From Chara braunii (lineage: Eukaryota; Streptophyta; Charophyceae; Charales; Characeae), in assembly GCA_003427395.1 (NCBI GenBank), contig BFEA01000193.1, forward strand, positions 1,350,849 to 1,382,532: 31,684 nt of DNA. The letters are read 5' to 3'. The number at the start of each line of letters is the position of its first letter. The stretch's first letter is position 1. Below, in pieces: positions 9,734 to 19,401 of this stretch. Position numbers and translations under genes: made by a program. The notes beneath the pieces were generated by a model, which searched no databases, was not told where the DNA came from, and saw only the letters and a list, made by a program, of their open reading frames with translations.

Positions 9734-9830
9734 TAATAATAATAATGATAATAATAATAATAACAATAATAATAATAATGATAATAATAATAATAACGAT
9801 AATAATAATAATAATAATAATAGTCATTAG
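9677..9830. repeat. (AAT)n microsatellite
   Basis: A long run of AAT/TAA units with occasional G or C. It follows the third exon copy and probably marks where the duplicated intron sequence expanded or was interrupted. AT-rich sequence continues to about 10250 with no gene seen. Confidence 0.9.
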
Positions 9831-10358
9831 ACTCACTATTGTATTTATTAGTATTGCAGTATTTTATTTATGTTGTGATAATACTATAGTTAATATTGCA
9901 TTTTATTATTGAAGTATTTGTTGTAGTAGTTTTTATTTTTCAGTATTTTATTCATTCATGTTGTAATAATAGTGCTAGCCTAGTTTTTGTCAGCAGAAAA
10001 CGTTGGCAGTATAAAAATTGAAACAAGTATAATGACAATGTAATAATATTTTTCATAAATTTTACTTTTGCTGCATTCCATGTATCTCAATATCATACTC
10101 GTCAGAACACATTTCTTTTATTGGAGAGAAGTGTGTTGATAAACAAAACAACACAATGTGTTGTTATTTTTTACATTCTTACAAGTTTTTAGTAGCATTT
10201 TTTTATGACCTTTTTTTTTTTATAGTTTTAAGAAAGAAAAGAAAGAATAAAGAGGGAAAACAGGATGAAGACGCTCAGAGTATCCGTGACTGCTGTCAAA
10301 GATGTCGATGAAGATATAATACAAAATAGGATACCCCCCCAAAAGGATGTGTATTAAT

Positions 10359-10432
10359 ATGAAGCGACAATGAAGCGACAATGAGGATTTGTATTAATAT
10401 GAAGCGACAATCAAGCGACAATCAAGCGACAA
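10359..10432. repeat. AAGCGACAAT short tandem repeats
   Basis: Five or so copies of GAAGCGACAATGAAGC or AAGCGACAATC, with a longer repeat of GTATTAATATGAAGCGACAA at about 10352 and 10391. Confidence 0.75.
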
Positions 10433-10550
10433 TGACAATCAGGGCACTTGTTGATCGTTTACCACAACAGGGGTTAAGGTGGATTATCACTTAGTGTAGT
10501 AATCAGTCAGTTAGGGGATTCTGCGGACTGTTCGAGGGTTCAGCCTCCTC

Positions 10551-10605
10551 CTGATACGAGTAGGTAGGTGAAACTCCGACGAAAAAGTGTAGTCTGTCAC
10601 AGTCC
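10551..10605 (+). other. Degenerate hammerhead-like motif (copy a)
   Basis: CTGATACGAG replaces CTGATGAG and GACGAAAAAG replaces GACGAAACAG, so core positions are altered. It is recognised only by its place in the repeat unit. Confidence 0.45.
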
Positions 10606-11271
10606 CTCTCGTTTATTGTCCTCTTCTCCCTCCCTCCGTCTCTGCCTAGTACGGTTTACCGGGCAGTTGTGTTTGACGATACGATATATAAGAAGAAGAA
10701 AGAAAGAAAGAAAGAAAGCAAAGAAAAAAGAGAAGAAATGGGTGTGTTACTGTAGTATTTGCTTTGTTTGACTGATAGGCCTTCCTCTTCCCTTGTCCTT
10801 GCTTTGATTGGATCCCTTTTTCTCTTTCTCTTGCCTCTGTGAGGTTTGGTTTCGCCCTTTTCTTTACCTCTTTGCCGTTTGGCTGCGTGCAAGTGGGTCC
10901 TTGTGACATACGGGGATGGGAACAGCCAGCGCTCAACCTGTCATCCTCGTGGCTGGCCTTGTACGTAAGAGGTGATGAACAGGCGGAAGCTTTCCTTCCT
11001 TCCTCTACTTCTTTCTTTTTTTTGTTTTGGTTATTACGTTGTTCTTTACTTCCATCTGGTGTGGGGGTGAGTGATAGTCTGCTTTGATTTTCGTCACGGG
11101 TACCTTGAGGGCAGTGGTTGGTGGTCCCCACCACCTCAGGGTATCAGTTGTCGGGTAATCGTTGATGCGTAACCACAACCGCGGACTGGGGTTAACGTGG
11201 ATTACTATCACTTAGTGTAATTAGTCAGTTAGGGGATTCTGCTGACTGTTTTTGAGGGTTCAGGCTCCTCC

Positions 11272-11312
11272 TGATGAATAGGTAGATGAAACTTAGACGA
11301 AACAGTCTGTCT
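11272..11312 (+). ncRNA. Hammerhead-ribozyme-like motif (copy b)
   Basis: CTGATGA and GACGAAACAGTCTGTC are present, with a candidate 3-bp stem III (ACA/TGT) and GTC at the cleavage position. Stem II (AATAGGTAGA ... CTTAGAC) pairs poorly, so this copy is probably weak or inactive. Confidence 0.4.
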
Positions 11313-11461
11313 GTCATAGCCCCTCGTTTGTTGTCCTCTTCTCCCTCTTTGCCTACGGTTTACCGGGAAGCTTTGTTTGACTCTATATATATCGTCACAA
11401 ACAGAACTGCCCGGTAAACCGTAGGCAGAGAGAGAGAAGAGGACAACAAACGAGGGGCTGT

Positions 11462-11498
11462 GACAAACTGTTTCGTCGGAGTTTCACCGACTCATCAG
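11462..11498 (-). ncRNA. Hammerhead-ribozyme-like motif, antisense copy (copy c)
   Basis: Read on the minus strand: CTGATGA, stem II GTCGG...CCGAC (5 bp), GAAA, stem III ACA/TGT around a 3-base loop, then GTC. Core residues match the hammerhead consensus CUGANGA...GAAA...NUH. A distal stem I pairing GAGGG/CCCTC flanks it. The base pairs next to the cleavage site do not form well. Confidence 0.55.
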
Positions 11499-11807
11499 GA
11501 GGCTGAACCCTCAACAGTCTGCAGAATCCCCTCACTGATTACACTGTAAATGATAATCTACCTTGACCAAAATCGAAGTAGACTATCACTCATATATACC
11601 TCTTTGCCTTTGGCTGCGTGCAAGTGGGTCTTTATGACACACGGGGATGGGGGCAGCCAGCGCTCAACCTGTCATCCACGTGGTTGGCCTTGTACGTAAG
11701 AGGTGACGAACAGGTGGGGCTTTCCTTCTTTTTCTTTTTCTTTTTCTTGTTTTGTCTTTTTCCGCCTTTGCGCTCCGATTTCCAGTGTGACAATATATAT
11801 CAGCCTC

Positions 11808-11844
11808 CTGATGAGTCGGTGAAACTCCGACGAAACAGTTTGTC
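11808..11844 (+). ncRNA. Hammerhead-ribozyme-like motif (copy d)
   Basis: Same core and perfect 5-bp stem II as the antisense copy, in the sense orientation of the ARF intron. The repeat unit is truncated just upstream (only TATATATCAGCCTC remains), so the distal stem I partner is missing and activity is doubtful. Confidence 0.5.
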
Positions 11845-12034
11845 ACAGCCCCTCGTTTGTTGTCTTTTCTCTCTCTCTGCCTACGGTTTACCGGGCAGTT
11901 CTGTTTGTGACGATATATAGAGTTTTCCATCTGGTGTGGGTGAGTGATAGTCTACTTTGATTTTGGTTAAGGTAGATTATCATTTACAGTGTAATCGGTG
12001 AGGGGATTCTGCAGACTGTTGAGGGTTCAGCCTC

Positions 12035-12071
12035 CTGACGAGTCGGTGAAACTCCGACGAAACAGTTTGTC
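12035..12071 (+). ncRNA. Hammerhead-ribozyme-like motif (copy e)
   Basis: CTGACGA (position 7 is free in the consensus), stem II GTCGG...CCGAC, GAAACAGTTTGTC, and flanking GAGGG (12021-12025) able to pair with CCCTC at about 12077-12081. This is the most complete sense-strand copy. Proximal stem I pairing is again poor, so self-cleavage is unproven. Confidence 0.55.
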
Positions 12072-12535
12072 TCAGCCCCTCGTTTGTTGTCCTCTTCTCT
12101 CTCTCTGCCTACGGTTTACCGGGCAGTTCTGTTTGTGACGATATATATATTCGTGTTTTGCAGACGAGTGCTTTTGTCCTGGGTGGTCTTGTCCCGTCGT
12201 TTGGCGTGTGTGGGACTGGGGCGGTGCTTGCATGTAGGACTTGTCATCCAGGATCCGTTTTTTGTGCTGTTGTTTATTGCCCCCTGTTCTGTTGTGTTTG
12301 GCTGTTTCCTTCCTCTCTTCTTTGCCTCTTTGCCCTTTGGCTGTGTGCGAGTAGGTCGATATGACACACGGGGGTGGGGGCAGCCGCCGCTCAACCTACA
12401 TCCACGTGGGCGGCCTTGTACGCATGTGACGATATATATGCAGCTCGACGACGAACCAGTCTGTCACCGACCGTAGTTTGTTGTCCTCTTCTCCCTCTCT
12501 GCCTACGGTCTACCGGGCAGTTATATATTGTATAT

Positions 12536-12945
12536 ATTTATATGTATATAAGTATATGTATATATTTATATGTATATAAGTAGTTAAGTGTCCTTAAATC
12601 ACCCTTAAATAGCACCAATGAATAAACTGTCCTTAAATGACACTAGAGACGAACGAAAGCGATTATCGACAGGGAAAATAATAGACAGTAAATTGGGTCG
12701 TTGAGTGGGGTATGTATGTAATCGACTACCTCCTCGTGTTTTCCTTTTCTTCCCTGCTACCGGCTTCCTTTCCTCCCTCCCCCCCCACCCCCCACCCTTC
12801 CCCCTGCTCTGCGAATAGTGCAGACGGTCATTATAGCCGGGGGGGGAAGGAAGCCCTGCTCTGCGAATAGTGCGGACGGCTTTCTGTCCGTATCCGACCG
12901 GAAAGACGGACTGTATTCATTCATGATGAGCGTGCGTTATCTAGC
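12536..12945. other. TATA-rich repeats and a hairpin-related fragment
   Basis: 12527-12588 holds two copies of a TATATTTATATGTATATAAG unit. At 12806-12843 and 12858-12880, CTCTGCGAATAGTGC(A/G)GACGG appears twice, the first followed by TCATTATAGCCGG. A right-side GATGAGCGTGCGTTAT occurs near 12925. This resembles a diverged family A hairpin. No gene is seen. Confidence 0.45.
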
Positions 12946-13440
12946 GGGACTTTCTTGTGCCCTTTTCACAGTCGCCATCATCGAACCACTTCTCCTTCTC
13001 TTTTTTTTTTTTTTTTTTTTTGATTCTTTTATAAAACCTGTCCGCCGCCTCTACGTTGTTTCGTTTCTGTTCCCACTGGTTGGTCGTTTCCCTTTTTGTT
13101 CTTTCTCTCTTGCTTTTTTTTTCATCATTTATTTATTTCTTTCTTTTCCCCTCTCGTTTGTCTATAACTTTCGTCTCTGTTTCGGTTGTTGTTTCCTCTT
13201 GTCCATGTCGAAGTTTGTCTGATTCGGTTTCAAAGATTGTACTCTTTTGGTGTTGGCGATCCTTCTCTGTCCCTCTCTCCTACATCAGTATGCATGCTTG
13301 TCTGTTTTGTTTACAGAGTGTCCCCACTGGTTACAGGTCGTCCCCATCCCTCCTCGGACACCTTGATTGAGTTCTATACAGTTGTCTTATCCCCGTTTTC
13401 ACTCTTAAATCCCTTGAGGCTTTCCTGCTGTGTCCCCTAG
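12946..13440. other. T-rich intron stretch, nothing recognised
   Basis: A poly-T run (about 13000-13020) and pyrimidine-rich sequence. Frames of 80-130 codons are Phe/Leu/Ser-rich and compositional. Confidence 0.6.
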
Positions 13441-13443
13441 TGT

Positions 13444-13549
13444 TTCCACCTGTGAATAGAACGCCCGGTCATTATAGATGTATTTGGGCCAACTTCCAGT
13501 CTAAATACAGCGATAATGAGCGGGCGTTCTATTCGGGGGAAGAAGGTAC
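13444..13549. mobile_element. Family A hairpin MITE, copy 1
   Basis: The left arm GAATAGAACGCCCGGTCATT, then ATAGATGTATTT, faces a right arm whose reverse complement is GAATAGAACGCCCGCTCATT, then ATCGCTGTATTT: 29 of 32 positions match. The right end finishes GAAGAAGG followed by TA, as in the other copies. Confidence 0.8.
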
Positions 13550-13642
13550 TGTTTCCACCTGTGAATAGAACGCCCGGTCACTGTAGCTGTGTTGGGAGCC
13601 ATTTCAAGATGCAGCGAATTCCCTGGCGTTCTATTCGATTAA
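13550..13642. mobile_element. Family A hairpin MITE, damaged copy 2
   Basis: The sequence restarts directly after copy 1 with TGTTTCCACCTGTGAATAGA, then ACGCCCGGTCACTGTAGCTG. It ends with CTGGCGTTCTATTCG but has lost most of the right arm. Head-to-tail arrangement with copy 1. Confidence 0.65.
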
Positions 13643-13941
13643 AACAAGGCTCGTTGTGTGTTCTCTTCCGCCTCTCGCTTTCTTCCATTTCTCTCTCTCT
13701 GTGCCGCTCTCTCTTTTTCCATCTCTCCTCTCTCTCGCCTTTCTCTCCTTTGCTTTGCTTGTTGTACTCTTTTTCAAGATGCAGTGAATTCCCTGGCGTT
13801 CTATTCGACTAAAAAAAAGGCCCGTTGTGTTTTCTCTTCCGCCTCTCGTTTTCTTCCATTTCTCTCTCTCTCTCTCGCTCTCTTTTTCCATCTCTCCTCT
13901 CTCCCCTTTCTCTCCTTTGCTTTGCTTGTTGTACTCTCTTT
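13602..13941. repeat. 170-bp tandem duplication, two units
   Basis: TTTCAAGATGCAG(C/T)GAATT, then CCCTGGCGTTCTATTCGA, starts units at 13602 and 13772. Each unit continues through CTCTTCCGCCTCTCG and ends TTTGCTTTGCTTGTTGTACT. The damaged family A right end lies inside the unit, so the duplication came after that insertion. CT-rich sequence follows to about 13985. Confidence 0.85.
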
Positions 13942-14473
13942 CTTCTCTCTCTCTCTCTCTCTCTCTTTCTCGTCTACTCTTTGTGATCGTTCACGTTTGC
14001 TTGTTGGGTCCCCCTCTCTGTCCTGCATTGTGTTACGCCTTTTTTTTTTCTTTTTCATTACACTTCTTTTTTCCGGTTAGCATTTATCTTGTTTGGCTTC
14101 TTTTTTTTAACATTACGCTCTTGAATGAAGCTTCACGTCGGCGGCAGAGCTTGGGCGTTTGCACCACGGTACATATTGACGGCACTTTTTGCTATTATCC
14201 CTTTCACACACTGTTTCCCGTTTTTTTTTTTTTTTTTTTTACCTATGCATTTTTTGTACGGGCTCGTAGGACCGTGCTCACGACATCAGATAACGACCCC
14301 AAAAAAACGAAAAAAGAAAAGGAAAAAAACGAAAAAAAGAAAGTATTGGCAAAGCAAAAGTGCTAAAAAGAAAAAGAAAACATGTTTGAAAAAACTCTGT
14401 TTTCTTTCATCGTTGACTCTGTCCTATCCGTTTTCCCGCGAATTTTCCCGACCGTTTTCCCGCGTTTTCCTCG

Positions 14474-14558
14474 CGTGCCATGACCGTGAATTTTTCGCGC
14501 GCTTTTCCACGATTTCCGCACGTGCCATGACCGTGATTTTTTCGCGCCATTTTCCACC
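14474..14558. repeat. 47-bp tandem repeat
   Basis: CGTGCCATGACCGTGA(A/T)TTT, then TTCGCGC and TTTTCCAC, occurs at 14474 and 14521. CCCGCG-rich fragments precede it. 13985-14470 is T-rich or A-rich with no gene seen. Confidence 0.75.
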
Positions 14559-15400
14559 TTGCAACGGAAAAAAAATACGTAAATGTTTCTTTCCCGCGTT
14601 TGTTTTCATGGTCGTGGTGCTGATAATGCCTCCTTTGTTTGCTTTTTTTTTTTTGTTTTTTAATGCGCCTCGGGATATCGTTAATGAACTGATCACAACC
14701 TCACGTAATTCTGAACTATGTTATTCTGTGCATCTGAATGCATCTGGAATCGGCTCTGAGAGGGGTCTGTATATTTCAACAGCTCATGGATGTGCCAGCT
14801 GAGAAGGGCCTGCCGGTAGAAGACCTAGGCGTCGAAGAAATGCCCCGCGCTTTTGTATTTTATTTTTTTCCTTATATTGTTAATTTCGTCCGCTGGGCCT
14901 TTTTTTTGTTTTATCACAGATTTTATTTATTTGTATCAGCAGCGCTTTTTTTAAAATTTTATATTCATTTTTATTTTATCCGCCGCGCTCTTTCTTGATT
15001 TTGTTTTATTTTACATCGATTTTTATGCGCCGCTCTCTCTCTGTTTAGCGAAAAGAAAAGAAACGCTTATTGTTTCGTTATTTTGTTTTATTTTATGAAA
15101 TTTATATTGATTTTGTTTCTTCGCGAACGAGCAAAAACGGTCATCTTATAATTTGACAAGTCCGTTATCTCGTCGTTAAATGAATCTCTCCGCATTTTTC
15201 AGGAAGGTAATAGGTTAATAATCCGTTAATTGATTAAAAAAAAAAAAATCCGTTAATTGATCATCGTAGCATCCCTTAGTTCGTTGATACCTGAAGGTAG
15301 AAACCATCAGCATGATTTTTTCTTATCAATGGACCTCACCTGAGTGCATATGTCCACAGAAGGTGGACAGATTCATTCGCTACCACAAATAGTACCCAAT
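14559..15400. other. AT-rich intron sequence, nothing recognised
   Basis: Long T and TTTAT runs, with CCGCTGGGCC, CCGCCGCGCTC and GCGCCGCTCTC fragments recurring near 14889, 14980 and 15026. ATCCGTTAATTGAT repeats at about 15220 and 15248. No coding region or RNA gene. Confidence 0.5.
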
Positions 15401-15419
15401 AACAATGTTTTATAAGATG

Positions 15420-15860
15420 CACTCTTTTTTTCTTTCCTGTTTTGTGTGGCGCGGATGCACTGCACTCATTTTTTCTTTCCTGTTTATGATGGCGCGGCGG
15501 CCCAATCACCTGGACGAGTCAATACTTGATGAAAGAAAAAGACATGGGCATTAACTTATGCAGTTTTCCGTTGTCGCTACCTTCTTTAAGGTTATATGGG
15601 CACTTGATCCTTGCATGGGGTTATAATAATCAATGACATAGTAGTTAAAGAAAAAGAAAACGAAGAAAAAGCATGGCCACGTGATCGTTGTCCACGTGAT
15701 CGTTGTCTTTAGACTCGACATGGAAAAAAAAAAAAAAAAGTATAAAGTAACGCTATTAACTTATACAGTTTCCGTTGTCGCTACTTTCTTTTTCTTTTTT
15801 TTTCAAATTTTCTTTAAGATCATGCCCACGTGATCGTTATCCACATGATCGATGTCTTGA
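15420..15860. repeat. Diverged direct repeats with CACGTGATCG motifs
   Basis: ATTAACTTATGCAGTTTTCC, then GTTGTCGCTAC, at about 15550 recurs at about 15754. GGCCACGTGATCGTTGTCCA, then CGTGATCGTTGTCTT, at about 15674 recurs with changes at about 15823. TTTTTCTTTCCTGTTT plus GGCGCGG recurs at 15425 and 15468. The CACGTG cores are G-box-like but sit in repeats, so no regulatory role is claimed. Confidence 0.65.
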
Positions 15861-16264
15861 CTGTCACTCGAGAGCGTCCTTGCTGGGGTCGTGGGGATTT
15901 TTAACCTACGGATTATCCTCATCATGATAACGATTTTATTTTTATTTATTTATTTATTTATTTGAGTTTTCCCGCTAATATTCTCCCTTATGTCGGTAAA
16001 GGCCTCCGTCTGCCCCTCGTAAATTGTGCGCCTCCATTTTGCCGTTCCGTTTTTTTTTTTTTCAATTTTTTTAAATTTTTTGTTGGTCAGGTAAAAAGAC
16101 GATAGAATCGTGCGGCGGAATACGTGGGCATTGCTTTCTCTTGTTGTTTCTTTTTTTGTCTCATGTCTCTCGCACCATTTAGCCTCTGCAGTCTGTCGAG
16201 CATCCCGCTCTTTTTTTTCTTTTTTTTTTGGTTATTACGTTCTTCTTGCGTGGTAGTTGCCAAC

Positions 16265-16273
16265 CGTCGACCT

Positions 16274-16304
<31 letters not shown>
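16265..16304. repeat. Poly-T run at the gap edge
   Basis: About 30 T's lead directly into the Ns, which suggests the assembly failed in a homopolymer or at a repeat boundary. Confidence 0.85.
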
Positions 16305-16784
16305 NNNNNNNNNNNNNNNNNNNNNNNNNNNNNNNNNNNNNNNNNNNNNNNNNNNNNNNNNNNNNNNNNNNNNNNNNNNNNNNNNNNNNNNNNNNNNNNN
16401 NNNNNNNNNNNNNNNNNNNNNNNNNNNNNNNNNNNNNNNNNNNNNNNNNNNNNNNNNNNNNNNNNNNNNNNNNNNNNNNNNNNNNNNNNNNNNNNNNNNN
16501 NNNNNNNNNNNNNNNNNNNNNNNNNNNNNNNNNNNNNNNNNNNNNNNNNNNNNNNNNNNNNNNNNNNNNNNNNNNNNNNNNNNNNNNNNNNNNNNNNNNN
16601 NNNNNNNNNNNNNNNNNNNNNNNNNNNNNNNNNNNNNNNNNNNNNNNNNNNNNNNNNNNNNNNNNNNNNNNNNNNNNNNNNNNNNNNNNNNNNNNNNNNN
16701 NNNNNNNNNNNNNNNNNNNNNNNNNNNNNNNNNNNNNNNNNNNNNNNNNNNNNNNNNNNNNNNNNNNNNNNNNNNNNNNNNNNN
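16305..16784. other. Assembly gap (480 Ns)
   Basis: An uninterrupted run of N. Its real length and content are unknown. It lies within ARF intron 1, so additional exons cannot be strictly excluded. Confidence 1.
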
Positions 16785-16879
16785 TCCTCCCCCCTTTGCC
16801 GGTCACAGCGATAAAAGCGCTGTGGGAAGACCAGTCAAAAAACGAGAGGAAAAGGTACGCGAGGGAGAAAAATAGGGGA

Positions 16880-17140
16880 CAGAGAGAGAGAGAGAGAGAG
16901 GCTGCCGGTTCTTTTTGTGAAATGAATGAAAGGATAAGAGAAAACAGACAAAAAAGAAGAGAGAGAGAGAGAGAGGATGCTGGTTCGTTTTGTGAAATGA
17001 ATGAAAGGATAAGAGAAAACAGACAAAAGAAGAGTGAAAAAGAGGGCACACATGCACAGAGACACACACACACACAGACACAGAGAGAGAGAGAGAGAGA
17101 GGATTGTGAAATGAATGAAAGGATAAGAGAAAAAAGACGT
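16880..17140. repeat. 74-bp type tandem repeats with (GA)n
   Basis: GTGAAATGAATGAAAGGATA, then AGAGAAAACAGACAAAA, occurs at about 16918, 16992 and 17106. The units are separated by (GA)n and a CACACA stretch. Confidence 0.85.
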
Positions 17141-17389
17141 GCAGACGTGCTGATGTTAATGGATGACTAAATGACAGACAGACTGGTGGGACGAATGTGA
17201 AACGGATTGGAAAATGAAGTTGAATTCCAAAATAAGAGGGGACTGAGATAAAGTGCTTGATGGGGTTTTTCTATGCGATCCCTCTGCATCTGCGCCAGGT
17301 TCAATCCCATTCGATTGAGAGTTTGATAAAAAAGGAGTTGCAAAGTCGTCGATAGTCGCCTCATCTCCGTCGTACAACTGTCACACACC

Positions 17390-17436
17390 CATATTCAGGC
17401 ATTCGATCCGATCCTCTTTGCGAGTGGGACCTCGGC
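17390..17436. mobile_element. Family B hairpin element, right arm only
   Basis: ATTCAGGCATTCGATCCGAT, then CCTCTTTGCGAGTGGGACCT and CGGCCC, matches the right ends of the copies at 4072 and 2350. No left arm is seen within 200 bases. Confidence 0.6.
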
Positions 17437-17610
17437 CCAGGTCTCGGGACCCTACATCCTATAGTCCGTATGCGTGGCAACTCGAATGTCAATCGTATGT
17501 CCTTTTTTATTTTTTTTTATTTTTTTTAATGTCAGTTGTATGTGTCCACGGCCGACATAACATATTTGTCTAGCGTTTAGGATAAGTACACAGAGCATTT
17601 TGTGATGCTA

Positions 17611-17836
17611 TACAGAGCATTTTGAGCAAGTTTTGCCGTCTGTTAACAATTAAGGGAAAACTGCATTTGTACCCGACTTAAAGATGGGAATGCTGGCTAT
17701 ACCCAGTCCCAGCGATACTATACATAGCATTTTGAGCAAGTTTTGCTGTCTGTTAACAATTAAGGGAAAATTGCATTTGTACCCTACGTAAAGAAGGGAA
17801 TACCGGCTATATACCCCAGTCCCCAGTCCCAGCGGC
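17611..17836. repeat. 110-bp tandem duplication, two units
   Basis: TACA(G/T)AGCATTTTGAGCAAG, then GTCTGTTAACAATTAAGGGA, starts at 17611 and 17721. Each unit ends in a GGCTATACCCAGTCCCAGCG-type stretch. Short CGGCTATACCC/ATACCC repeats continue to about 18000. Confidence 0.85.
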
Positions 17837-18038
17837 AACTTGCGGCTATACCCAGAAAACGGCTACGGGTAGTGGAAATCGTTTGCATGCCCAGGACCGA
17901 GGCGGACCTCGGATTGGTACCGCAAAATTGCAGTTATACCCCCAGCTACCGGAATGCAGAAATTATGGACATACCCAGGCAAAATTATGGGCATACCCGG
18001 GACCTGAGGAGGAGGGGACAAATTGCTCATTTACCCTC

Positions 18039-18147
18039 CTACCGGCCTGGCCTAACACCCGGTCATTATAGCGGCCCGTACCTTGTGCAAATTTAAGTCC
18101 AAGTACAGCCTCAATGACCGGCCGTTCTATTCGGGTGAAGACGGTAG
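18039..18147. mobile_element. Family A hairpin MITE, copy 3
   Basis: The left end CTACCGGCCTGGCCTAACAC, then CCGGTCATTATAGC, faces a right end which on the reverse strand reads CTACCGTCTTCACCCGAATA, then GAACGGCCGGTCATTGAGGC. TA flanks both ends. Confidence 0.75.
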
Positions 18148-18221
18148 TTTCGGGAGTGCGGGGGGGAGGGGGGGGAGCCATGTGCGGGATGATCTTTGTA
18201 AGGAGAAGTGGTAAGCAGTTG

Positions 18222-18302
18222 AGCTGTGCCCGTATCTTGTGCAACTTTTAGTCCAAGTACAGCCTCCATGACCGGGCGTTCTATTTGGGTGAAGAAGGTA
18301 GT
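18222..18302. mobile_element. Family A hairpin MITE, right half (copy 4)
   Basis: GCCCGTATCTTGTGCAAC, then AGTCCAAGTACAGCCTCCAT, GACCGGGCGTTCTATT and GAAGAAGGTA, repeats the right half of copy 3. Both are followed by GTTTCGGG. It looks like a local tandem duplication that lacks the left arm. Confidence 0.7.
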
Positions 18303-18410
18303 TTCGGGGGGCGGGGACACGTGGCAACACTGGACGGACACGTGGCCACTCTTGGATGGCTGGTGTTGGAATCCGAATGACCTATCAGTCAAGTGCATGT
18401 AGTAGTTTCG

Positions 18411-18454
<44 letters not shown>

Positions 18455-19340
18455 TTTTTGTTGTTGAAAGGACGTGGTCATGTGCGAAAGCGACGGGTCT
18501 GTCGAATGTTACGGATCCTTTCTGGGCCTTTCTCCGTTTTATTTCATTCGGCATGGCATTTGAGCGTTTTTGTGGATTAGGTTCATTGGGACGAGTTGAA
18601 CATTTCGAACATACGGGGTTCTAGAAAGTGTCCAGATGCACGACGACTGTTTTGTGCATCGGAGCGAGGTCGGGCAGTGACAGAAGCAACGGGTATTGCA
18701 GGCGGCAGCATGCGCAAGTGCAAGGATGTGCGGGGGAAGACCGTGGAAGTGCTTGCCGCCCAGCTGCGAGCTCCTTCAGCTTTACGTTTCCCCGCGAGCG
18801 AAGGCTGCTTCAGCTTGAGGATGTGGCCTTCACGCGCGGAAAGAGCGCGGGAAGAGCGTGCAGGCGGGGAAGTAAGAAGGGTTTCCTTGTCTCTGCTGCT
18901 GTGGTCACACTTAGTTGTTCTTGCGTGCACATGAGGGGCGTTTCTGCTCCTGAGAGCGGCGCTTCTTTCCCTTATGCAGCCTGACGGCTTTGACTGTCTT
19001 TTTTTTTTTCTTTTTTTTTTTTTGGCCCTGGATGTAATCCTGGCGAAGAGCCCTGATCGAACAGAAGTGGTAGGAAGAGGACGAGAGATATTACATGCCT
19101 TTTCGGACAGGGAGGGGGCGTTTTTCACGCTCTTCTGGCGCTTGCATTCCCTGCTTTATGCGTATCACTTGTCCCTACGTGGCAGGCGGATTAGCTCTCA
19201 CTCACAGCATGGTTGTGCACGGCACCTCCTTTTCTCCGAGGGTTCCTTATAGTTGATTGTTGCTCTCTGCTTTTTTTTTCTGTTTTTTTCTCAAAGAGAG
19301 ATGTGCAAAGTCGCTGAACTTCCATGCTGTTGAGATTTTG
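18303..19340. other. Intron stretch, nothing recognised
   Basis: Contains a poly-T run (about 18415-18453) and T runs near 19000-19024. Frames of 110-180 codons at 18583-19128 on both strands show no family I recognise and overlap each other, so none is called. Confidence 0.5.
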
Positions 19341-19341
19341 T

Positions 19342-19401
19342 GTTAATGGCTAACCACCCTCGAACTGTTTAAGAGACCCATCTGAGTTCGAATCCTGATT
19401 A
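19342..19401 (+). other. tRNA-like (SINE-like) remnant
   Basis: GTTAATGGCTAAC can form a 4-bp D-stem-like hairpin. It is followed 32 bases later by GTTCGAATCC, a close match to the pol III B box. Spacing between the boxes is shorter than in a tRNA and the T stem is poor, so this is a decayed copy at best. Confidence 0.25.

Larger units (their letters stand above)
11166..11600. repeat. Large inverted repeat (about 210-bp arms)
   Basis: Copies b and c of the cluster lie head to head around a short ATATATAT-containing centre (about 11386-11400). CTACGGTTTACCGGGAAG on the left faces CTGCCCGGTAAACCGTAG on the right, and the similarity continues outwards to the GTGGATTA/TAATCTACC ends. A transcript across it could fold into a long hairpin. 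Confidence 0.75.
10449..12535. repeat. Complex repeat cluster carrying hammerhead-like motifs
   Basis: The cluster has about six copies of a unit of up to ~220 bp. In order, the unit holds TGATAGTCTACTTTGATTTT, GGTTAAGGTAGATTATCA, GGGGATTCTGCAGACTG, GAGGGTTCAGCCTC, a hammerhead-like core, CAGCCCCTCGTTTGTTGTCC, GCCTACGGTTTACCGGGCAG and GTGACGATATATAT. Copies: 10449-10690, 11157-11392, 11393-11600 (inverted), 11792-11920 (truncated left), 11926-12150, and 12429-12535 (degenerate). A second repeat is interleaved three times (10865-10998, 11598-11730, 12324-12433) and begins CCTCTTTGCC, TTTGGCTGCGTGC, AAGTGGGTC. I recognise no protein-coding capacity. Confidence 0.85.

Noticed and set aside
10360-10432. 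Short regularly repeated units that could suggest a CRISPR array
   Set aside because: Units of about 10 bases without spacers, in a plant intron.
12158-12433. Open frames across the companion repeat (about 130 codons)
   Set aside because: They follow the repeat copies, differ in frame between copies and show no domain.
16087-17170. Long open frames on both strands at 16-17 kb
   Set aside because: Most of their length is the 480-base gap of Ns. The ends are T-rich or GA-rich simple sequence.
18583-19128. 181-codon minus-strand frame and overlapping plus-strand frames
   Set aside because: Several frames are open at once in GC-rich sequence. None matches a family I know and no splice logic links them.
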